Source: Pseudomonas akapageensis
Lineage (GTDB): Bacteria; Pseudomonadota; Gammaproteobacteria; Pseudomonadales; Pseudomonadaceae
Reading direction: 5' to 3'
Length of the DNA stretch: 41,731 bases
Assembly (NCBI RefSeq): GCF_011355085.1
Contig: NZ_VXCP01000015.1
Location: 1-41,731 of the forward strand
Shown here: in pieces, positions 1 through 8,147 of the stretch
How the letters are laid out: every line of letters begins with the position of its first letter
Position numbering within the stretch: position 1 is the first letter of the stretch
Notes under the pieces: generated by a model
What the model was told of the DNA's origin: nothing
Databases searched by the model: none
The model's input: the letters and a program-made list of their open reading frames with translations, nothing else
Position numbers and translations under genes: made by a program

Positions 1-210
1 GGGCGTCAAGGGTTAATTTGCGAGTTATTGAAATCAGCTGTTATTGCTCAAAAAACGCTCAACTCCTCCTCTCTTTTGGGCAATGCCGATTTCTACTGCT
101 AATCGTCATTTTCTTCCTAGCTCGCCTTGCACGGCCAGCAGCACACTCTGCGCCGTTGCCACCCCTCAGTGGCTGCACACTTCATAACAATCACAACAAG
201 AGGTGCCAGC

Positions 211-558
211 GTGAAAATAGAGCGACTGGGTGTGAATGCACGTTATAGCCAATGCGTGATCCACGATGGCCGGATCGAGACAGCCGGCTTCGTCGCTCGC
301 GATCCGAGCCAGGGCATTGCCGAACAGACCCGCGACGTCCTGCAGCAACTGGAGGACGTCCTGGCCCTGGCACAGGCGAACAAGTCCCACCTCACCCGCA
401 TACAGATCTGGCTCGCCAGCATGCACGACTTCGCGGCGATGAACGAAATCTACGACGCCTGGATCGATCCGCTCAATCCACCGGCCCGGGCCTGCGTCGG
501 CGCCGAACTCGCCGATGCTCGCTACAAGCTGGAAATCCAGGCCTGGGCCGTTATCTGA
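211..558 (+). CDS. RidA family protein (YjgF/YER057c/UK114)
   Basis: The 115-residue product matches the RidA fold in size and layout. Canonical RidA hydrolyses reactive enamines and imines released by PLP enzymes. The carboxylate-binding arginine expected in the family is present as R93 in PPARAC, and the conserved C-terminal glutamate is E108 in KLEIQAW, so a deaminase-type active site is plausible. The GTG at 211 was chosen because an AAGAGG ribosome site lies just upstream and the family begins close to this point; a longer frame opening at 127 adds unrelated residues. It stands 54 bases before a hydroxyacid dehydrogenase on the same strand and probably starts that operon. It is a distant subfamily member rather than housekeeping RidA, so the substrate is unknown. 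Confidence 0.87.
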   Translation: MKIERLGVNARYSQCVIHDGRIETAGFVARDPSQGIAEQTRDVLQQLEDVLALAQANKSHLTRIQIWLASMHDFAAMNEIYDAWIDPLNPPARACVGAELADARYKLEIQAWAVI

Positions 559-612
559 GTCCATGCCGACCGCTCGACCCGGTTCTTCTCTCTATAGCCT
601 CGCGAGGTGTTC

Positions 613-1554
613 ATGTTGCATGACGTCGTATTCCTGGACCGTGACGGTTTCGCCGAGAGCGTGACCATTAAAGAGCTGCCATTCCCGCACCGCTGGACCA
701 CCCATGGCTATACAGCGCCCCAGGACATGGTCGCGCATTTGAAGAATGCCACGATCGCCATCTCCAGCGGAGTGCCGATTACAGTGCAGCAGCTTGAGCA
801 ACTAACCTCCTTGCAAATGATCTCGTTGGCAATGACCGGCACTGACGCGGTGGATATGGAGTATTGCCGCCAACGAGGTATCCAGGTTGCCAGTGTTCCC
901 GGCTACGGCACCCATGCGGTGGCCGAGCACGCACTGGCGATGATCTTCGCCCTGATGCGCAACGTCGCTCGTTATCATCAGTTGCTGCTGAGCGAGCGCG
1001 AACGCGGCGGCCCCATGCGCAGTGCCTATTTCGATTTTCCGATCTTTGATCTGCGCGGCAAAGTGCTCGGCATCATCGGCCATGGTCCGATCGCCCTGCG
1101 TCTGGCGGAACTGGCCACACGACTGGAGATGGTCGTGCGCTTTCATGATCGCGACGGCCACTACCAGGGTGAACAGTACCTACCCCTCCAACAATTGTTG
1201 GCATCCAGTGACGTGGTCTCGATCAACTGCCCGCTCACGCCCCAGACTCGCCACCTGATCGGCCGCGAACAATTCCAGTGGATGAAAGCCAATGCCGTGC
1301 TGATCAATACAGCACGGGGCGCCATCATTCACGAACCTGACCTGATCTGGGCACTGCAAAGCGGCGAGATCGCCGGGGCGGCGCTGGATGTCGTGACCCA
1401 TGAACCGATTCGTCTGGACGAACCGCTCTTGCAGCTCGCCAGCACCCACAACCTGATCCTCAACCCCCATGTTGCCTGGAGCAGCGTCGAGGCCATGCAA
1501 GGCCTGCTCGATGCCGCACTGAACAATGTCTCGGCGTTCGTCTGCGGACGCTAA
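613..1554 (+). CDS. D-isomer specific 2-hydroxyacid dehydrogenase
   Basis: This 313-residue NAD(P)-dependent dehydrogenase would interconvert a 2-keto acid and a D-2-hydroxy acid in the cytoplasm. The Rossmann loop is seen as GIIGHGPIA (G156, G158); the last glycine of the usual GxGxxG is alanine, A161. The catalytic set is readable: R235 in NTARG, E264 in THEP and H286 in NPHVAW, spaced as in the family. Length is normal. The start is either ATG 613 or GTG 607; ATG 613 sits behind GCGAGG and is preferred. It lies between a RidA-like gene and an MFS permease, so it probably acts on the imported compound or a derivative. Glycerate or hydroxypyruvate, phosphonate and D-lactate subfamilies cannot be told apart by eye. 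Confidence 0.88.
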   Translation: MLHDVVFLDRDGFAESVTIKELPFPHRWTTHGYTAPQDMVAHLKNATIAISSGVPITVQQLEQLTSLQMISLAMTGTDAVDMEYCRQRGIQVASVPGYGTHAVAEHALAMIFALMRNVARYHQLLLSERERGGPMRSAYFDFPIFDLRGKVLGIIGHGPIALRLAELATRLEMVVRFHDRDGHYQGEQYLPLQQLLASSDVVSINCPLTPQTRHLIGREQFQWMKANAVLINTARGAIIHEPDLIWALQSGEIAGAALDVVTHEPIRLDEPLLQLASTHNLILNPHVAWSSVEAMQGLLDAALNNVSAFVCGR

Positions 1555-1605
1555 ACCTCAAACAAGCTCGTTATCCAACCAATAAAAACAACCAGGGTCA
1601 TTACC

Positions 1606-2907
1606 ATGGAAAACGTCGCTGCATCGAATGCCAGTTCCTTCGATCGCTCCCCCCTACGCGCTCTACATATCAAAGCCGCCGCCGGTGGCGTCGGCGGTCA
1701 GTTCTGCGATGGCTACGTGCTCGGCATCATCGGCATTGCCATCAGCCTTGCCACCACGCCTCTGGGCCTGGATGCCTTCTGGCTCGGCCTGCTCGGCGGC
1801 GCCGCACTGATCGGACTGTTCCTCGGCAGCCTGCTGACCGGACCACTGGCAGACCGCTACGGCCGGAAAAACATTTACCGCTGGAACATGGCGCTGTTCT
1901 GCCTGGTATCGGTTGCCCAGTTCTTCGCCCAGGACGCTTCGCAACTTCTGGTCTTGCGACTACTGCTGGGTCTGGCGCTGGGCTCCGACTTCGTCGTCGG
2001 AGTGTCGCTGGTGGCCGAACTGGTACCGCGCAGAGTACGCGGGCCATTGTTGGCATTGATGGCAGTGGCCTGGACGCTCGGTTTCACCATCGCCTATGTC
2101 GTCGGTTACATGTTGCAGTCCCTGGGTGATGACGCCTGGCGCTGGATCCTGTTCAGTAGCGCAGTGCCTTCTCTATTGGTCTTGCTGATTCGCCAGGGCA
2201 CGCCGGAGTCACCACTCTGGCTGATGAAGAAGGGTCGCAATAAAGAAGCGCAGGCAGTGATCGAACGACTGGGCGGCCTTGAGTTGCCGGAGGTTGCCAA
2301 GGACGAAGTCAAGGCATCGTGGAGCCAGCTGTTCAGTCGCAAATGGCGGCGCAACACCCTGGTCGGCGCAGTGTTCTACACCTGCCAGGTGATCCCGTAC
2401 TTTGCCATGAGCACCTTTATCCCGCGCATTTTCACGGCACTAAAAGTGGAGGACAGCTACACCGGCGGCCTGGTCTACAACATCTTTCTGCTGGCCGGCT
2501 CGGTCATCGGCCTGCTGCTGATCAACTTCCTGACGCGCCGGGCGTTTCTGATCGGCACCTTCACCATCAATGCCATTGCACTGTTCGTCCTGGCGACCTG
2601 GAGTGGCATGCCGGCCCACTATGTGATTGGCGTATTTGCCGTGTTCGCGTTCGTCATGGCAGCCTCGGGCGTGCTGGAGTTCGCTTACACCAGTGAACTG
2701 TTCCCCACGGAGCTGCGAGCTTCGGGTGTTGGCCTCTCGGTTGCCGCCAGCCGTATCGGCGCCGCGTCCTGCACCTTCCTGCTACCGGTGGCGATGGACC
2801 GATTCGGTGCTCCGGTCGCCATCGGCGCCTGTGTGGCGGCACTGGTCATCGGTGCCGTGGTCTGCCAGTTGTGGGCGCCGGAAACCAACCCGCGCTACGC
2901 CCGCTAA
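1606..2907 (+). CDS. MFS permease (metabolite:H+ symporter type)
   Basis: A 433-residue inner-membrane protein with about 12 hydrophobic helices and the MFS motif A between helices 2 and 3 (GPLADRYGRKN). A second MFS-type loop, AELVPRRVRG, follows helix 4, and a related FPTELRASG loop sits in the second half near residue 370. This arrangement is typical of proton symporters for sugars and organic acids. It follows the dehydrogenase by 51 bases on the same strand, so it probably imports the substrate of that cluster. It converges on the GlxA-type regulator, with only 18 bases between the two stops and no clear terminator hairpin there. Substrate is not predictable by sequence reading. Confidence 0.9.
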   Translation: MENVAASNASSFDRSPLRALHIKAAAGGVGGQFCDGYVLGIIGIAISLATTPLGLDAFWLGLLGGAALIGLFLGSLLTGPLADRYGRKNIYRWNMALFCLVSVAQFFAQDASQLLVLRLLLGLALGSDFVVGVSLVAELVPRRVRGPLLALMAVAWTLGFTIAYVVGYMLQSLGDDAWRWILFSSAVPSLLVLLIRQGTPESPLWLMKKGRNKEAQAVIERLGGLELPEVAKDEVKASWSQLFSRKWRRNTLVGAVFYTCQVIPYFAMSTFIPRIFTALKVEDSYTGGLVYNIFLLAGSVIGLLLINFLTRRAFLIGTFTINAIALFVLATWSGMPAHYVIGVFAVFAFVMAASGVLEFAYTSELFPTELRASGVGLSVAASRIGAASCTFLLPVAMDRFGAPVAIGACVAALVIGAVVCQLWAPETNPRYAR

Positions 2908-2925
2908 ACCTGATCCCCTGCCCTG

Positions 2926-3960
2926 CTACATCAACCGCTCAGCCTTGTGCCGAAGTTTTCGGAACAGGCTGGGCGTTTCGCCATATTGCTTGCGAAATTG
3001 CTGAATGAAATGCGAAGCGTCGGAGAAGCCCGTCGCATAGGCAATCTGCGTCACGTGCAAACTGGTATCGCTGAGCAGCTTGCGTGCGTGTTGCAGACGC
3101 AGCTTGCGCCAGTACTGCGCAGGGGGCAGATCGGCGTTGAGCATGAAGGCGCGATGCAGTTGGCGTTCATTGCTGCCCAGTTGGCTGGCCAGGTCCTTGA
3201 GCGTGCAATGGCGTTCGAGGTTGACCTTCATATGGTCGATTGCCCGTTGCACCAGTGGATCCTCATAGACATGCACAGCCGCGGTTTCGCTGTTACCGAC
3301 GCGGTGCTCGACCTCTTCGTCATCCACCAGTAAATACTCCAACCCTTTTTGCGCCCGCCGCTTGCCACAATGGCGACTGATGATTTCCGCCGCCAGGTCG
3401 AACGCGGTGCCACCGGGGCAGGTGAACAAGCCGTCGTCCTCGACATAGCTTTTGTCGACCACGATGCGCGTGTCGGGAAACATGGCGGCAAATTTGTCGC
3501 GCACAGTGAAGTGCACCGCACAACGCCGCCCCTTGAGCAAACCGGCCAGGCCAAGGGTGAAATAGGACGCGCACAGCGCGATGATCGGAACCTTGCGCTC
3601 ATGCAGGCGGTGAATATAGTCGAGCAGTTGCGGCGCGGGATTGAGTACGCCCGATAGCAGCCCACCGGCCAGTACCACGTAGTCGTACTCGACTTCCGGA
3701 TCGAGCAGACGGGTCGGCGCGATCGGCAACCCGCAACTGGCAGTAACCGGCTGACCGCTCACGGTCATCCAGTCCCATTGGCAGAAGATCTGCCGACTGT
3801 CGAAGGACTTGTCAGCGGCGAAACGCAAGGAATCGACGAAACCGGCAACGGGGGTCAGGGTGAATTGTTCGATCAGTACGAAACCGACACGCAGGTCAGG
3901 GCGCTGGCCGACTGGGAACAAGGTGTCATCCGGCGTATCGAAGAGACTCTGAGTCTTCAT
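2926..3960 (-). CDS. GlxA-type transcriptional regulator (DJ-1/PfpI domain plus AraC HTH)
   Basis: The 344-residue product has a DJ-1/PfpI-like glutamine-amidotransferase fold in roughly residues 25-200, including the elbow ALCASYFTLGLAGLL around the family cysteine. A two-helix-turn-helix AraC domain occupies roughly residues 245-340 (LKDLASQLGSNERQLHRAF and TQIAYATGFSDASHF). Such regulators act as cytoplasmic one-component sensors for amines, betaines or other small metabolites. The ATG at 3960 was chosen because the preceding 21 in-frame codons encode Cys-rich, non-family sequence and a GAGGAAAA site lies upstream. It is divergent from the MocR regulator with about 90 bases between the starts, so the two probably share an operator region. 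Confidence 0.9.
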   Translation of the reverse strand: MKTQSLFDTPDDTLFPVGQRPDLRVGFVLIEQFTLTPVAGFVDSLRFAADKSFDSRQIFCQWDWMTVSGQPVTASCGLPIAPTRLLDPEVEYDYVVLAGGLLSGVLNPAPQLLDYIHRLHERKVPIIALCASYFTLGLAGLLKGRRCAVHFTVRDKFAAMFPDTRIVVDKSYVEDDGLFTCPGGTAFDLAAEIISRHCGKRRAQKGLEYLLVDDEEVEHRVGNSETAAVHVYEDPLVQRAIDHMKVNLERHCTLKDLASQLGSNERQLHRAFMLNADLPPAQYWRKLRLQHARKLLSDTSLHVTQIAYATGFSDASHFIQQFRKQYGETPSLFRKLRHKAERLM

Positions 3961-4050
3961 GTCCTGCTCGTTTTCCTCTATGCAGCAGAGGCTACATAAT
4001 GCGCACTGCCAGTGCCAAGGCAAGCGAAAAACAATAGAGGTAATGACAGG

Positions 4051-5547
4051 GTGAAGTTATCCGGTGGCAGACTGCTGACAGGTATCGAGTTGGACCGCAC
4101 GGGTTCGGTCCCCCTGTATCGCCAGCTCTACTTGCAAATCCGCCAGCAGATTCTCGCAGGCAGGCTGCCGGGAGGCACTCGCCTGCCCTCGACGCGCACC
4201 CTGTGCAAAGAACAGGACTTGTCCCGGATTACCATCCTCAATGCCTTCGACCTGTTGACCGCCGAAGGCTTCCTGACAACGCGCACCGGCTCGGGCACCT
4301 TTGTCTGCGCCGAATGGGAAGGTCGCGGCACAGCCGTCGACGAACCGCGCAAGCCCCCTCGGCTGTCGACCCTGAGCCAGTCCGTGCTGTCCCTGCGCAG
4401 CGACCACTTCAGTGGTATTTCATACGCCGCCTGGGAACCCGACTGCCCGACCTCGTTCCTGCCCAGCCACCCTGCGTTCGATGCCTTTCCGCTGCATGTC
4501 TGGAGGCGCCTGATCAACCGTCATCTGCGCCAGTCGACCAAGGCCATGCTTGGCTATGGCGAAGTGAAGGGACTGCTTCGGCTGCGCGAGGAAATTGCCA
4601 AATACGTCTATGACGCACGCGGCATCGACTGCAGCGCCGAACAGGTGGTCATCGTCTCCGGGGCCCAGCAGGCCTTCAATCTGCTGGGCATGCTGCTGCT
4701 CGATCCACAAGACAGCATCTGGATGGAGGATCCCGGCCATATTGCCGCACGCATCGCTCTCCAGGCCCAGGGTTGCCGGATCGTCCCGTTGCGCATCGAC
4801 GCACAGGGCATCGACGTGCAACAAGGCTTGCGTGAATGCCCCGAGGCGCGCCTGGCGTTCACCACCCCTTCACGGCAACACCCCCTGGGCATCAGCATGA
4901 GTTACGCGCGGCGACTGGAGCTGATCGAGTGGGCCAGTCGCAACCACAGCTGGATCATCGAAGATGACTGCGACAGCGAGTTCCGCTACCAGAGTCGTCC
5001 GCAACCATCGCTCTATGCAATGGACCAGTGGGCACGGGTCATCCACGTCGGCACGTTCAGCAAGGTCCTCTACCCCTCCTTGCGCCTGGGCTACGTGATA
5101 CTCCCGGAGGCGCTGGTCGGGCCCTTCTGCGCCATGCGCGCGGTCATGGATCGCAGCCCTTCCACCCTGCTCCAGGCAGCCACCGCCGACTTCATGAGCG
5201 AAGGCCATTTCCTCGGTCATATCCGCCGCATGCGCAGCCTCTACCAGGCTCGACAGGCTTGTCTGTTGGACAAGCTGCAACAGCGCGTGGGCAATTTCAT
5301 GCAACTCAAGCCGGTGGATGCTGGCATGCATCTGATTGGCTGGCTGGCACCCGAACTGGATGATCAATTCATCGCCCAGGAGCTGGCCCGATATCAGACC
5401 CACACCTATGCACTGAGCGACTACTGCATGGAGCGCTACCTGCCACCCGGCCTGCTGATCGGCTTTGCCGGCACGCCTGAGGATCAGGCCGGGGACAAGG
5501 TCGAAGCCCTGGCCCAGGCGCTGCTGAAGATGGGTTACACACTCTGA
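4051..5547 (+). CDS. MocR/PdxR-type regulator (GntR HTH fused to class I aminotransferase)
   Basis: About 498 residues, the usual MocR length. The N-terminal winged helix (residues about 15-80) includes LPSTRTLCKEQDLSRITI and the TRTGSGTFV wing. A fold-type I aminotransferase domain follows, with the probable PLP lysine K338 in GTFSKVLYPSLRLGY and the acidic DDCD ahead of it. MocR proteins bind PLP or a PLP adduct and control vitamin B6, GABA, taurine or similar amine metabolism. GTG 4051 sits 10 bases behind AGAGG and begins close to the domain; GTG 4012 in frame is an alternative that adds 13 basic residues. Gene order suggests control of this cluster, possibly together with the facing GlxA-type gene. 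Confidence 0.9.
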   Translation: MKLSGGRLLTGIELDRTGSVPLYRQLYLQIRQQILAGRLPGGTRLPSTRTLCKEQDLSRITILNAFDLLTAEGFLTTRTGSGTFVCAEWEGRGTAVDEPRKPPRLSTLSQSVLSLRSDHFSGISYAAWEPDCPTSFLPSHPAFDAFPLHVWRRLINRHLRQSTKAMLGYGEVKGLLRLREEIAKYVYDARGIDCSAEQVVIVSGAQQAFNLLGMLLLDPQDSIWMEDPGHIAARIALQAQGCRIVPLRIDAQGIDVQQGLRECPEARLAFTTPSRQHPLGISMSYARRLELIEWASRNHSWIIEDDCDSEFRYQSRPQPSLYAMDQWARVIHVGTFSKVLYPSLRLGYVILPEALVGPFCAMRAVMDRSPSTLLQAATADFMSEGHFLGHIRRMRSLYQARQACLLDKLQQRVGNFMQLKPVDAGMHLIGWLAPELDDQFIAQELARYQTHTYALSDYCMERYLPPGLLIGFAGTPEDQAGDKVEALAQALLKMGYTL

Positions 5548-5714
5548 GCCCGATGGATTTTCCAAAGGACTTCGTCGAACGCGCCACTCGCACCGCAGCC
5601 TCAGGCGGCAAAGTGGTCATAAAAACTAAAAAATAATGGATATATCGATAGCTCCAGCCTGGTGCGATAAAGGCGTCACCGGCCCGTCAGAGGCCTGCAT
5701 CAGGAATAACTCTA

Positions 5715-6773
5715 ATGAACTGTATCCAGGCACGCTTCAATGCCCTGCTAAGCAACAAAGTCCGTGGCGACCATCCGCCTCCCGCGCTGACCCCGCAACT
5801 TGCCCGCAAACTGATCGACAGGCTGGAGAGCCTTCGCCTGTTCGCCCATGGCTACCCCTTTCTGACCAACCTCACCCAGGGTCGCCTCACACCCGGTGAC
5901 CTCCTGGACTTCGCCTGGCGTCACGAGCTCGCAGGCCTCAGCCTGCATGTACTCGATGGCGAACAGAACAGCCTGAGCCAGATGGGCTCGCAGCAACTGC
6001 GGGACTTTGCCGGCAAAGCCTCGGCGCTGGGGCTGGATGTGCATCTGGAAATCAGCAGCACACGCAAAGAGGATGTGGACCAGGTCATCGCCATCGCCAG
6101 AGCCATAGGCACGCGTAACATCCGTGTCTATTCGCGTTATGAAGGCCACCTCTCACGGGTCATGGACCTTATCGAGTCCGATCTGCATTACCTGGCCCAG
6201 CAGGCGGACCTGCACGATCTGTATTTCGACTTCGAGCAGCACGAAGAACTGAAGAGCTTCGAAATCGCTGAGCTGCTCAACCGTCTCGACCACCCGCGCC
6301 TGCACGCTCTGTTCGACTTCGGCAACATGATCAACGCCTGCGAACAGCCATTGCCGGCTCTGCAGGCGCTGGCTCCGCATATCCGCCAGGTTCATCTCAA
6401 AGGGGTACGCATCGTCCCCGAGCAGAACGGTTTCGGCCATTACGGTGTGCTGCAAGGCAGCGACGAAGACGACCTGCCCGGCGCGCGCATGCTGTTCGAG
6501 CTGTTGATGCTCGGTGAGCAAGCCCCACAGGTGATCGCCTTCATCCTGGAACAGGAAAACCACTACATCGCCCCCGCTTTCCGCCAGTCGGTGGAAGAAC
6601 AGGACCCCTTCATCGCTTACCGGGAAATGAGCGAAACGGCGCTGCCCCCGGGTTACACCGCAGACCGAATGATGAGCGGGGAACAGCGCTGGGCGAACAA
6701 CCAGGTTCGGCATGTACGCGACCTGCTCGGCGAATTGAAAGTCCTGGCCGAACTGACGCTGGCCAGCAGCTGA
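5715..6773 (+). CDS. Sugar phosphate isomerase/epimerase-like TIM-barrel protein
   Basis: The 352-residue product reads as a xylose-isomerase-like (AP endonuclease family 2) TIM barrel. Regularly spaced strand ends carry candidate metal ligands: HLEIS, YFDFEQHE, LFDFGN, VHLKGV and FILEQENH. This pattern of E, D/E, D, H and E at strand C-termini is typical of divalent-metal isomerases and epimerases acting on sugars, inositol derivatives or hydroxy-keto acids. It lies between the MocR regulator and an MFS permease, 49 bases before the latter, and the two probably form one transcript. The ribosome site is weak (CAGGAAT). The reaction is not known; a decarboxylase or hydro-lyase role is also possible in this superfamily. 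Confidence 0.75.
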   Translation: MNCIQARFNALLSNKVRGDHPPPALTPQLARKLIDRLESLRLFAHGYPFLTNLTQGRLTPGDLLDFAWRHELAGLSLHVLDGEQNSLSQMGSQQLRDFAGKASALGLDVHLEISSTRKEDVDQVIAIARAIGTRNIRVYSRYEGHLSRVMDLIESDLHYLAQQADLHDLYFDFEQHEELKSFEIAELLNRLDHPRLHALFDFGNMINACEQPLPALQALAPHIRQVHLKGVRIVPEQNGFGHYGVLQGSDEDDLPGARMLFELLMLGEQAPQVIAFILEQENHYIAPAFRQSVEEQDPFIAYREMSETALPPGYTADRMMSGEQRWANNQVRHVRDLLGELKVLAELTLASS

Positions 6774-6822
6774 CACCACCCAGCATTTGCAGACACAACC
6801 CTGATATCTGTGGAGAACAAAA

Positions 6823-8088
6823 ATGACAGCACAGGCCAAAGCCAAATGGCTCAGATTCCTCATCCTCATTCTCGGCGGAGGAACCATCTACAAACTGGCG
6901 AATCTCAAAGACGCCTTCTACATACCCATGCAGGAATACATGGGGCTGAGCCACACGCAGATCGGCACGCTGCTCAGTGCCAACGCAATCATCGCCACTT
7001 GCCTGTTTGTCGTCGGTGGCTTCCTCGCTGATCGCTTCGACACGCGCAAGTTGATCCCCCTGGGGCTGATCGGTACCGGCAGCCTGGGGCTCTACCTGGC
7101 CACCTTCCCCGGCTTCAACATGCTGCTGATCGTATTCAGCCTGCTGGCGATCTGTGCCGACTGCATCTATTGGCCGGCCTTGCTCAAGGCCATCCGCAAC
7201 CTGGGAAGCGACGGCGAGCAGGGGCGGATGTTCGGTTTCCTGGAAGGTGGTCGTGGCGTTGTCGATACACTCGTGGCCTTCTCTGCCCTGGGTGTGTTCG
7301 TGGCCATGGGCTCAGGCGAAACCGGGCTGAAGTCGGCCATCCTGTTTTATTCGCTGATCGACATCGTCGCCGGCATTCTCACCTGGTTCCTGCTCAAGGA
7401 TGGCAAGAGCCAACCTGAAACCAGTCAGAAGTCCGGCCTGTCGGGTCTGCTCGAAGCCATCAAGGTACCTGGCATCTGGCTGGTCAGCCTGAATGTGTTC
7501 ATGGTCTACATCGTGTACTGCGGCCTGACCTATTTCATTCCTTACCTGAAAGATATCTATGGATTGCCGGTTGCCCTGGTCGGCGCCTACGGCATCATCA
7601 ATCAGTACTTCCTCAAGGTTCTGGGAGGACCTGCCGGCGGCTTCATGGCGGACAAACGCTTCAAGAGCCCTTCCCGTTACCTGAAGTGGTCGTTCCTGGC
7701 GCTGCTGCCCATCATGGCGATGATCTTGCTGATGCCAAAAGGACAAAGCTTCATCTATGCAGGCATGGCCGGCACCCTGTGCTTTGCGTTCATCGTCTTC
7801 ACCATGCGCGGTGTGTTCTGGGCGCCCATGAGCGAAGTCGGGATTCCCCAGCACATCACAGGTTCAGCCTTCGGCATCGGCTGCCTGATCGGCTATGCAC
7901 CCGGCATGTTCGCCTACATGATCTATGGTTCGATCCTCGACCATTTCCCCGGTCAGCAGGGTTACAACTATGTGTTCAGTCTGATGTGCGTGCTGGCGGT
8001 GATCGGCTTCATGGTTTCCAGCCTGCTGTATCGCGCCGTGCGCGACAGGGTCTCGGATGGGCATGGGGATGCGCTGGCGCAGGCTTGA
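6823..8088 (+). CDS. MFS permease
   Basis: A 421-residue inner-membrane transporter with about 12 helices. Motif A follows helix 2 as GGFLADRFDTRKLIPLG, and the central cytoplasmic loop lies near residues 190-205 (KDGKSQPETSQK). The start ATG has a good GGAG site nine bases upstream. It differs from the first permease at 1606-2907 in both loops and topology details, so the two are unlikely to be recent duplicates. Position right after the TIM-barrel gene suggests uptake of that enzyme's substrate. A strong terminator hairpin lies 20 bases after the stop, marking the end of the transcript. Confidence 0.88.
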   Translation: MTAQAKAKWLRFLILILGGGTIYKLANLKDAFYIPMQEYMGLSHTQIGTLLSANAIIATCLFVVGGFLADRFDTRKLIPLGLIGTGSLGLYLATFPGFNMLLIVFSLLAICADCIYWPALLKAIRNLGSDGEQGRMFGFLEGGRGVVDTLVAFSALGVFVAMGSGETGLKSAILFYSLIDIVAGILTWFLLKDGKSQPETSQKSGLSGLLEAIKVPGIWLVSLNVFMVYIVYCGLTYFIPYLKDIYGLPVALVGAYGIINQYFLKVLGGPAGGFMADKRFKSPSRYLKWSFLALLPIMAMILLMPKGQSFIYAGMAGTLCFAFIVFTMRGVFWAPMSEVGIPQHITGSAFGIGCLIGYAPGMFAYMIYGSILDHFPGQQGYNYVFSLMCVLAVIGFMVSSLLYRAVRDRVSDGHGDALAQA

Positions 8089-8107
8089 ATTTTGAGGGTT
8101 TAACCCG

Positions 8108-8139
8108 GCGTCCGTATTGCAGGATACGGACGCTTTATT
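8108..8139 (+). terminator. Rho-independent terminator after the MFS gene
   Basis: A 10-bp perfect stem (8108-8117 with 8124-8133) with a six-base loop is followed by TTTATT on the plus strand. It lies between the convergent MFS and SulP genes. On the minus strand no U-run follows, so it mainly serves the plus-strand transcript. Confidence 0.85.
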
Positions 8140-8147
8140 CGTATCGC

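Noticed and set aside
18..210. Possible small gene at the left edge
   Set aside because: The open frame has no ribosome site and biased residues; the stretch is better seen as upstream DNA of the RidA-like gene, with no promoter boxes I can defend.
5553..5636. A 27-codon frame after the MocR gene (MDFPKDFVERATRTAASGG...)
   Set aside because: It starts five bases after the previous stop without a ribosome site and has no support beyond being open; left as leader DNA of the TIM-barrel gene.
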